From Sphaerochaetaceae bacterium (GTDB lineage: Bacteria > Spirochaetota > Spirochaetia > Sphaerochaetales > Sphaerochaetaceae), in the NCBI GenBank assembly GCA_028532765.1, contig JAQQAR010000091.1:1-64000 (forward strand): a stretch of 64,000 bases of DNA. The letters are read 5' to 3'. Position 1 is the first letter of the stretch, and each line of letters begins with the position of its first letter. A model generated the notes under the pieces. The model made no database searches, was not told where the DNA came from, and saw nothing but the letters and a program-made list of their open reading frames with translations. Positions 1 to 6,487 of this stretch are shown piece after piece. A program made the translations under genes and the position numbers.

Positions 1-425
1 CACCTGGGAGTCTATCATCTCTCTCACGGTAGGTACGCCGGTCGCCACCCCGTCTGTCGTCTCTATCCCGGAAAGATGGACGCTCACCTCCTGGGCGTCG
101 GTCATCTCTATCACGGAAGGAGGGACGATCACCTCCTGGGCGTCGGTCATCTCTATCACGGAAGGAGGGACGATCACCACCGCGTCTGTCATCTCTATCT
201 CGGAAGAAAGGACGATCACCACCGCGTCTGTCATCTCTATCACGGAAGGAAGGACGATCACCACCGCGTCTGTCATCTCTATCACGGAAGGAAGGACGAT
301 CACCACCTGGGCGTCGGTCATCTCTATCACGGAAGGAAGGACGATCACCACCGCGTCTGTCATCTCTATCACGGAAGAAAGGACGATCACCACCGCGTCG
401 GTCATCTCTATCACGGAAAGGACGG
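1..425 (-). repeat. In-frame 42/45-bp tandem repeat array
   Basis: About ten imperfect head-to-tail units of 42 bp, with 45-bp variants carrying one extra Pro codon and one 39-bp variant. Read on the minus strand each unit encodes a 14-15 residue block of the type GGDRPSFRDRDDRR. The central units differ by only one or two bases while the flanking ones are more diverged, as expected of recent unit duplication. All unit lengths are multiples of three, so copy-number change would lengthen or shorten the protein without breaking frame. The array continues beyond base 1. Confidence 0.93.
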
Positions 426-1915
426 TCTCCACGTGGACGTCTGTCGTTTCTGTCGTTGTATGAAGGTCGCTCCCCACGTCGATCATCTCTACGAGGTTCA
501 CGATTTTCAGTCTCTCGTTTCTCAGAAGCTTCTTCTGCTGAAGGTTCCTGTACTAACGGGGCGAAATCGTGGTCATCCCAACTAAGCGTGAGAAGATCAT
601 CCTCAACTTCATTCGGTTCAACCACAGGAATTTCTTCATCATCGGATTCATCAGTTTCCGTCTCAACTGATTCTTCATCAGCCTGAGTCAGTTCATTATC
701 TTCATCATTGAGATCTTCGATTTCCTGGTCTGCCTCATCATTGAGGAGCACCATATCTTCTTCTGCCTGTTCGGGTTCTGCTACAGTTGTGTTTGCTGCT
801 TCTTCTACTATGGGTTTTTCTTCGGTTTCCAGTTCTACTGGTTCATTCTTTTCTTTTGCTTTCATTGTCTTTACTTCTTTGTTTAGTATACGGGCTTCCT
901 GCCCATTCTCATCGTGCTGGTCTTGTTTGCCAGCTTTCTCTTGTACGGAGGTTATCCATCTTTCTGGTATCCGTATATCTTCGTGTTTCGTCAGCAACCA
1001 CGTCCTCGCAGTTCCCAGACGGCGGGTAAATCCCGGTGCTGCGACTCGCCTGGTAATCTCTTTGATCTCAAATCCACGTATTGCTTTCTCATCCATCTTG
1101 AATGTTCCCAAATTTGTCGAGAACACTAACTTTCCACCCATCGCAAGAAGGGCATTAAGCACCTTCATCCAACGCAAATAGTCCCTCTGGACATCAAAAT
1201 CGTGATCCATTTTCCGACTGTTCGAAAAACTCGGCGGGTCGAAAATGATCAGGTCATACTTCTTGCCTTGTGCATATGCTTCCATCACATATGTCCATGC
1301 ATCTGCAGCAATGCAAGGAACCACTGTGGACGGAAATCCATTATCGGCAAGATTCTTCTCTGCCCATGCAGTATAGGTACTGGACAAGTCCACAGATTCT
1401 ACACGTTCAGCTCCACCACGGGCAGCATATACCGAGAAGGACCCTGTGTAGGAGAACAAGTTCAACACCTTGCATCCTCGGCTCATACCTTCAACCACTG
1501 TCCTTGTAAGCATATGGTCCAGGAATAAGCCGGTGTCAATCCGCTTGGTCAGATCAACAGTGAATAAAAGTCCATTTTCATTGACCTGTACTTTTATGGA
1601 TTGTTCGCTTTGCAAGCTATGCTGTTCCTTTCCCCTCCGCTTTGGACGTCGATGGAACACCACATGGCTGGTCTGTACGTAGAGCATTCGTGAGACGATA
1701 TCGCAGCAAATCCTCTCATCCTCTTCATCCAACCCATCATCGCTGTAATCGGTGATTCTTGCATAGGGGCCATAGAGATCAACAGTAACAGGAAACCGTT
1801 CCAGGTTTCGGTCATACACCCTCATGCAGGTCGTGTTGCTTTGCAACATCATCCGACGCATCTTGAGAGCGTTTTGCTTTAAAATCTTTCCAAAATCCTT
1901 TTCTGTATAATCCAT
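1..1915 (-). CDS. RlmK-like 23S rRNA methyltransferase with acidic linker and RGD-repeat tail (3'-truncated)
   Basis: Minus-strand frame open from the ATG at 1915 to base 1, so the C-terminus lies outside the window (638 codons visible). Residues 1-310 resemble the C-terminal RlmK half of E. coli RlmL, a SAM-dependent guanine-N7 methyltransferase of 23S rRNA: DTGLFLDH from 127, SAM loop NLFSYTG at 152-158, DPPSFSNS from 226, and the ending RTWLLT near 305. The THUMP and RlmL halves are absent. A Glu/Asp-rich linker (about 315-470) and an Arg/Asp/Gly repeat tail (471 onward) follow; such tails are usual in RNA helicases, not in this family. An in-frame TAG at 1960-1958 makes ATG 1915 the first start; its Shine-Dalgarno is weak. 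Methyltransferase call is firm; the target base is inferred. Confidence 0.88.
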   Translation of the reverse strand, partial: MDYTEKDFGKILKQNALKMRRMMLQSNTTCMRVYDRNLERFPVTVDLYGPYARITDYSDDGLDEEDERICCDIVSRMLYVQTSHVVFHRRPKRRGKEQHSLQSEQSIKVQVNENGLLFTVDLTKRIDTGLFLDHMLTRTVVEGMSRGCKVLNLFSYTGSFSVYAARGGAERVESVDLSSTYTAWAEKNLADNGFPSTVVPCIAADAWTYVMEAYAQGKKYDLIIFDPPSFSNSRKMDHDFDVQRDYLRWMKVLNALLAMGGKLVFSTNLGTFKMDEKAIRGFEIKEITRRVAAPGFTRRLGTARTWLLTKHEDIRIPERWITSVQEKAGKQDQHDENGQEARILNKEVKTMKAKEKNEPVELETEEKPIVEEAANTTVAEPEQAEEDMVLLNDEADQEIEDLNDEDNELTQADEESVETETDESDDEEIPVVEPNEVEDDLLTLSWDDHDFAPLVQEPSAEEASEKRETENREPRRDDRRGERPSYNDRNDRRPRGDRPFRDRDDRRGGDRPFFRDRDDRRGGDRPSFRDRDDRRPGGDRPSFRDRDDRRGGDRPSFRDRDDRRGGDRPFFRDRDDRRGGDRPSFRDRDDRRPGGDRPSFRDRDDRRPGGERPSFRDRDDRRGGDRRTYRERDDRLPG

Positions 1916-1993
1916 GACAATCCCAGTAGCTCTTTCTGCAACGCAGTGTATATGGTACTATAGAAAAAAGCTAGAGAAGCGAAGGAAAAATTC

Positions 1994-2467
1994 ATGGAAG
2001 ATGATGCACAGGCTTTTATTGAGAATCTGGAAAGACGTCACGAGGCTCCTATAACCTGGAGAACCTATGCTACATGGTATGGTAATAACAGGAACATCAT
2101 GCGGGAGTTTGGTGTTTTTCTCTATAGGGTTAAAAACACCCTCCATTTTGAAGATTTTGAGCGAACTCCCTCATTGTTTGGAATCAGTCTCAAACCCAGA
2201 AAGAAAAAGGAACCTTTCATCAAGCATGAGGGTTCCTTTGCTATTGATGAGGTTGAGACCACCCGCCCTATTCCTAAAGCTATTGCCTACAAGGTTTCAC
2301 AGGGTGCTATCACGGTGGAACAGGTTCGTATGGCTACATCGCTGGACAAACTATTCAGACAGATGGTAGAGATGGTAATACTCAAGAACGGAACCGTTCA
2401 TTTTTTTGAACTTATGGATCGCAAGCAATTTATTAAAGAGCTGGGAACAATCAGCAAGGAGGACTAA
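1994..2467 (+). CDS. Hypothetical protein, 157 aa
   Basis: I do not recognise a family. The product is soluble, mixed-charge, without signal peptide or membrane segment; a basic KPRKKKEP stretch lies near residue 70 and the C-terminal half looks helical. An AGCGAAGGA Shine-Dalgarno precedes the ATG. It ends 3 nt before the phosphohexomutase gene and is very likely its operon partner, which suggests but does not prove a link to sugar-phosphate metabolism. Transcription is divergent from the RlmK-like gene, the two starts being 78 bp apart. Confidence 0.75.
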   Translation: MEDDAQAFIENLERRHEAPITWRTYATWYGNNRNIMREFGVFLYRVKNTLHFEDFERTPSLFGISLKPRKKKEPFIKHEGSFAIDEVETTRPIPKAIAYKVSQGAITVEQVRMATSLDKLFRQMVEMVILKNGTVHFFELMDRKQFIKELGTISKED

Positions 2468-2470
2468 TAC

Positions 2471-3808
2471 ATGGGCGCATTCAAGGCGTATGATATCAGG
2501 GGAATCTACAACAAAGATTTCAATAAAGAAACTGTCTACAAGATTGGGTATTTTCTACCCCAGCTGTTGAACAGCAAGGTGGTACTGGTAGGACGGGACG
2601 TGAGATCCAGCAGCGAGGAGATCTTCGCATCCTTGTGCGAAGGGATCACAGACAGTGGTGCTGATGTATTTGACATTGGACTCGCTACCACTCCTATGGT
2701 GTACTTCTCCACGGTACACTTCGAGGTTGATGCATCTGTTCAGATTACCGCAAGTCACAATCCTGCCATCTACAATGGGTTGAAGATCAGTAGGACTAAG
2801 GCTGTTCCTGTTGGCTCTGACAGTGGACTGAAAGAACTCGAGGCCATGGTAAACAATGACCCAATAGTGGTTGCTGAACAGAAAGGTACAGTACAAAGCA
2901 AAGATGCAAAACAACCCTATCTTGCCTTCTTGAAGCAGTACGTTCCAGATACAAGTGGTTTAAACCTCTCCATCGACTGTTCTCATGGCATGGCAAACCT
3001 CCTGGTCAAGGATCTCCTTGGCAATGATCATCACTATCTGTATGACCATTTCGATGGTACTTTCCCTGCCCATGAACCCAATCCTCTGGAAGTCGAGAAC
3101 TGCGAGGACTTGAAAGTAGCTGTCCTTAAGAACAAGAGCGATATTGGAGTCATTTATGACGGTGATGCAGACCGAGTTATGTTCCTTGATGAAAATGGTA
3201 GGTTCCTTCAACCCGATTACATAACAGCAGTCCTTGGGTACTACTATTTGCACAAGGAAAAGGGAAACGTGCTTGTCGATATCCGCACAAGTCGCTCTAC
3301 TACTGAGTACCTGACCAACCTTGGTGCAACAGTACATGTCTGGAAGGTGGGCCATGCGTTCGCGAAGACAAAACTCCGTGACCTTGGGGCAATCTTCGGA
3401 GGAGAACTTGCCGGACACTATTACTTCAGGGACTTCTATAACTGCGATAGTGGTTTCCTCGCCTCCCTCTTGGTATTACAGGTTGTAACGGAGCTCAAGA
3501 AACAGGGAAAAACCATTGGTGAGTTTATTGACTCGGTCATAGCCTATGCAAACAGTGGAGAAATGAATTTCAAGCTGGAACAGAAAGATGAAGCCATGCA
3601 GGCACTCTTTGAGCGTTATGCTACCAATGACAAGCCTGAGAAGGTAATGGACTTTGATGGGTATCGCATCGAATTCCCTTCCTGGTGGTTCAATGTTCGA
3701 AAGAGTAACACAGAACCCTATCTACGCCTGGTTGTAGAGGCAAAGACGAAGGCAGAACTCCAGGAGAGAACCAAAGAGCTTTCCTCGATTATCAAGCAAT
3801 TCAACTAA
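2471..3808 (+). CDS. Phosphomannomutase/phosphoglucomutase
   Basis: Alpha-D-phosphohexomutase of 445 aa, the usual length of the ManB/AlgC branch. It interconverts hexose 1- and 6-phosphates through a phosphoserine. Visible signatures are the N-terminal FKAYDIRGIY, the active-serine loop TASHNP (about 93-98), the Mg-binding loop DGDADR (about 231-236), the sugar-specificity loop GGELAGH (about 316) and the C-terminal phosphate-binding RKSNTEPYLRL. The gene lies between the unknown protein (3-nt gap) and galE (16-nt gap); mutase plus epimerase would supply UDP-sugars for glycan synthesis. Which hexose is preferred cannot be read from the sequence, so no symbol is given. Confidence 0.93.
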   Translation: MGAFKAYDIRGIYNKDFNKETVYKIGYFLPQLLNSKVVLVGRDVRSSSEEIFASLCEGITDSGADVFDIGLATTPMVYFSTVHFEVDASVQITASHNPAIYNGLKISRTKAVPVGSDSGLKELEAMVNNDPIVVAEQKGTVQSKDAKQPYLAFLKQYVPDTSGLNLSIDCSHGMANLLVKDLLGNDHHYLYDHFDGTFPAHEPNPLEVENCEDLKVAVLKNKSDIGVIYDGDADRVMFLDENGRFLQPDYITAVLGYYYLHKEKGNVLVDIRTSRSTTEYLTNLGATVHVWKVGHAFAKTKLRDLGAIFGGELAGHYYFRDFYNCDSGFLASLLVLQVVTELKKQGKTIGEFIDSVIAYANSGEMNFKLEQKDEAMQALFERYATNDKPEKVMDFDGYRIEFPSWWFNVRKSNTEPYLRLVVEAKTKAELQERTKELSSIIKQFN

Positions 3809-3824
3809 GGAAGGAAGATACACG

Positions 3825-4811
3825 ATGAAAGTATTACTATTTGGAGGTGCCGGTTATATCGGCACCCACGTAGCTCTGGAGTTTCTGGACCGCAATGATA
3901 CGGTTGGCATCTTTGACAATCTCTCCAGTGGACTGAAGAGTAACGTCAGTGACCAAGCCATCTTCTTCGAGGGTGATATCCGAGACAAAGAACGGGTTGT
4001 TGAAGTATTACAGGAAGGATGGGATGTCGTTATCCATCTCGCTGCATTCAAGGCAGCCGGAGAATCGATGATCAAGCCTGTCAAATATTCAGAGAACAAC
4101 ATCACTGGTTCCCTGAACCTAATCACAGGGTGCATAGAGACAGGCACCAAACATTTCATACTCTCCTCCTCTGCAGCAGTATATGGAGAACCTTCATACC
4201 TTCCTGTAGATGAGAAGCATCCCAAGAATCCTACCAATTATTATGGGTATACAAAGCTCTGTGTTGAAGAGAACTTGAAATGGTACAGTGAACTTAAAGG
4301 GCTTCATTATGTCTCGCTGAGATACTTCAATGCTGCAGGATATGATGGTGAGAGACGCATGCTCGGATTGGAAAACAACCCAGCCAATCTCATTCCAGTA
4401 GTCATGGAAGTTGCCAGTGGTATCCGCCCCAACCTACTTGTCTTCGGAAACGATTATGATACAGTCGATGGAACAGGAGTCCGTGACTATGTACATGTTA
4501 CCGATCTGGCAAAAGGCCATGTACTTGCTGCCGATCATCTGGTGGCGGGAAGTGACAGCTTGGTAGTGAACCTCGGAAGTGAGGAAGGATTGAGCGTACA
4601 ACAGATTCTCGATACTGCAAGAGAGATAACCGGCAAACCAATTGAAGCACAATATGTTGACCGCAGGCCGGGGGACCCAGCAAAGCTTGTAGCTTCATCT
4701 AAGATGGCTTACAAAGCCCTAGGATGGAAAGCAGAGCACTCTTCTGTAGAGAATATCATCAAGACAACTTGGATGGTCTATGAGGCTAACCAGAAGCATA
4801 TGAACCGATAG
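3825..4811 (+). CDS. galE: UDP-glucose 4-epimerase
   Basis: Short-chain dehydrogenase/epimerase of 328 aa. The N-terminus has the NAD-binding GGAGYIG (7-13); a catalytic SSSAAVYG serine region and the YxxxK pair in YYGYTK (about 138-143) follow. The NAAGYDGERR and VRDYVHVTDLA segments are typical of GalE. It interconverts UDP-glucose and UDP-galactose. The ATG follows AAGGAAGG, 16 nt after the mutase gene, and the operon ends at a stem-loop 30 nt downstream. Other UDP-sugar 4-epimerase specificities are possible, but GalE fits length and motifs best. Confidence 0.93.
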   Translation: MKVLLFGGAGYIGTHVALEFLDRNDTVGIFDNLSSGLKSNVSDQAIFFEGDIRDKERVVEVLQEGWDVVIHLAAFKAAGESMIKPVKYSENNITGSLNLITGCIETGTKHFILSSSAAVYGEPSYLPVDEKHPKNPTNYYGYTKLCVEENLKWYSELKGLHYVSLRYFNAAGYDGERRMLGLENNPANLIPVVMEVASGIRPNLLVFGNDYDTVDGTGVRDYVHVTDLAKGHVLAADHLVAGSDSLVVNLGSEEGLSVQQILDTAREITGKPIEAQYVDRRPGDPAKLVASSKMAYKALGWKAEHSSVENIIKTTWMVYEANQKHMNR

Positions 4812-4840
4812 TCTTCATAGCGTCTTCACTACTTTTATTA

Positions 4841-4869
4841 ACGGCAGTCACATGGCTGTCGTTTTTATT
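4841..4869 (+). terminator. Rho-independent terminator after galE
   Basis: A 7-bp stem with one mismatch (ACGGCAG / CTGTCGT, loop about TCACATGG) is followed by TTTTTATTT. It closes the mutase-galE operon just before the Shine-Dalgarno of the permease gene. Confidence 0.75.
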
Positions 4870-4913
4870 TGACGAAGTGCTCTTCGAATGCAAGCATAAG
4901 GAAGGGGAGCATT

Positions 4914-6170
4914 ATGAAATTCATTATCCGCCTCGCCATAAAGAATCTCAGTCGCTATAGACGCCGTACAGCGATTACAGCTGGAGCAATAGCAATAGGA
5001 ATAATGGCTTTCATTATTGTAGATTCCATCTTCTTGGGAGCAAAACTAGAATCTGAGAGAAATTTACGACTATATGAGACAGCCTCACTCCGTATATATA
5101 CCCCAGAATATTGGAATGAACGTCATTTCCTTCCGCTTGAATTCTCGATAAAAGACCCCTCTAAAGTTTTGCAAATTCTGGAAGACAGAGGATTGAAAGC
5201 TACACCTAGAACGTTGTTCTCAGCTGATATGATTCTCTATAAGCAAGATTTCAATGAGGATGGTACACTCCCTATTACGGTAACTGCCGTCAATCCAGAA
5301 ACTGATTCATCTGTGTATAAGTTTGAAGACACACTCCACCAAGGAAGATTTCTTAAGCCAGGTGAGATGGATGGAATAGTAATTGGAAGCTGGTTTGCTG
5401 AGGATATCGGGGCTGAGGTAGGATATTGGGTCACCTTGTTAACAAGAGGTAATGGCGGTTTCTATGAAGCCTTTGATATGCAAATTGTCGGAATCGTGAA
5501 TTGCCCTAATCCCAATGTCAACAGAACCTTGGTAATGATGGATATCCAAGCAGCAGATACGTTCCTTGCAATGGAGTGTGCTGTTACCAATATCGACATT
5601 TCACTAGCCAATGGTAAAGATATCGAGTCGGCTGCTCTCTCACTCCAAACAGTACTCGATAAAGCTGGTCACGACCTTGCAGTCTATTCATGGAAAGATC
5701 TTGCAAAAGATTACCTAGCCCTCATGAGTGCTGACAGAGGAGTCTCCAATATCATTCTTTTTTTGGTATTTATCATCGCAGCTGTGGGAGTATCTAACAC
5801 GATGCTGATGGCGATGTATGAGCGAATGAGAGAGATTGGGATGATGCGAGCATTGGGTATGCGTGATCGCTCTATCTACATGCTCTTACTCATTGAAGCC
5901 GGAGGCATAGGTTTCCTGGGCTCCCTTATAGGTTGCCTCTTCGGAGCTCTAGTAAATCTATATCTGGTCGAAACTGGAATCGATTTTGGGTTCATGTTCA
6001 GAAACATGGATATTGGTTATAGAATCCAAAATGTCATGCGCGGTTCTTGGAGTATTTCTACAATCGCAAAAGCTTTTCTCAGTGGTATCCTACTCTCAAT
6101 GATAGTTGCGGTTGCTCCAATCAGAAGAGCAATGAAGCAAGATATTCCTACATGCCTGCACCATCAATAG
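4914..6170 (+). CDS. ABC transporter permease, FtsX/MacB-like
   Basis: 418 aa with the FtsX/MacB layout: one N-terminal membrane segment (about 18-38, rich in Ala, Ile and Gly), a large extracytoplasmic domain (about 40-285), then three C-terminal membrane segments. The last part carries the family pattern NTMLMAMYERMREIGMMRALG. Such proteins work in lipoprotein release (LolCDE) or efflux with an ATPase partner. No ATPase is adjacent, so the partner must be elsewhere. Start chosen at 4914, after AAGGAAGGGGAGC; an upstream ATG at 4869 lies within the galE terminator region. Confidence 0.85.
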   Translation: MKFIIRLAIKNLSRYRRRTAITAGAIAIGIMAFIIVDSIFLGAKLESERNLRLYETASLRIYTPEYWNERHFLPLEFSIKDPSKVLQILEDRGLKATPRTLFSADMILYKQDFNEDGTLPITVTAVNPETDSSVYKFEDTLHQGRFLKPGEMDGIVIGSWFAEDIGAEVGYWVTLLTRGNGGFYEAFDMQIVGIVNCPNPNVNRTLVMMDIQAADTFLAMECAVTNIDISLANGKDIESAALSLQTVLDKAGHDLAVYSWKDLAKDYLALMSADRGVSNIILFLVFIIAAVGVSNTMLMAMYERMREIGMMRALGMRDRSIYMLLLIEAGGIGFLGSLIGCLFGALVNLYLVETGIDFGFMFRNMDIGYRIQNVMRGSWSISTIAKAFLSGILLSMIVAVAPIRRAMKQDIPTCLHHQ

Positions 6171-6213
6171 CATTACTTCGAGTCCAGCTACCACGTGTCA
6201 CGAATCGATACAA

Positions 6214-6247
6214 TAAAAAAAGACAACCCAATAGGATTGTCTTTTTT
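6214..6247. terminator. Bidirectional terminator between permease and tRNA-Asn
   Basis: AGACAA/TTGTCT stem extended by CC/GG around an AATA loop, flanked by an A-run on the left and a T-run on the right. It can stop transcription from the permease gene (plus) and from tRNA-Asn (minus). Confidence 0.8.
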
Positions 6248-6251
6248 CTTG

Positions 6252-6324
<73 letters not shown>

Positions 6325-6345
6325 ATAACGTTTCGAACGATAGGA

Positions 6346-6374
6346 ACATTACCCGATTGAATTGGTTATGTCAA
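6346..6374 (-). promoter_or_regulatory. Promoter of tRNA-Asn
   Basis: Minus strand: consensus -35 TTGACA (6374-6369), 17-bp spacer, -10 TAATGT (6351-6346). The predicted start is about 15 nt upstream of the mature tRNA. Confidence 0.6.
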
Positions 6375-6440
6375 GCAGTTTGAAATAAGTTATACCAAAA
6401 ATTCCCTTGATGAATGAACTATTCAGACAAGTATTCAGAA

Positions 6441-6470
6441 AAGGGCGACTACCCGAAGATAGTCGCCCTT
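6441..6470 (-). terminator. Terminator of the nucleotidase gene
   Basis: Perfect 11-bp inverted repeat (AAGGGCGACTA / TAGTCGCCCTT) with an 8-nt loop, followed on the minus strand by TTTTC; it lies 17 nt after the nucleotidase stop codon. Confidence 0.85.
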
Positions 6471-6487
6471 GAACTTGTAATTCTACC

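Noticed and set aside
1-425. Short regularly repeated DNA that looks CRISPR-like
   Set aside because: Units are contiguous without unique spacers, imperfect, and encode in-frame protein repeats.
76-585. Plus-strand open frame with a His-rich repeat (HHRVCHLYHGRKDD type)
   Set aside because: It is the antisense image of the coding repeats of the minus-strand methyltransferase gene; no ribosome site, no homology, and the minus frame is continuous with a clear domain.
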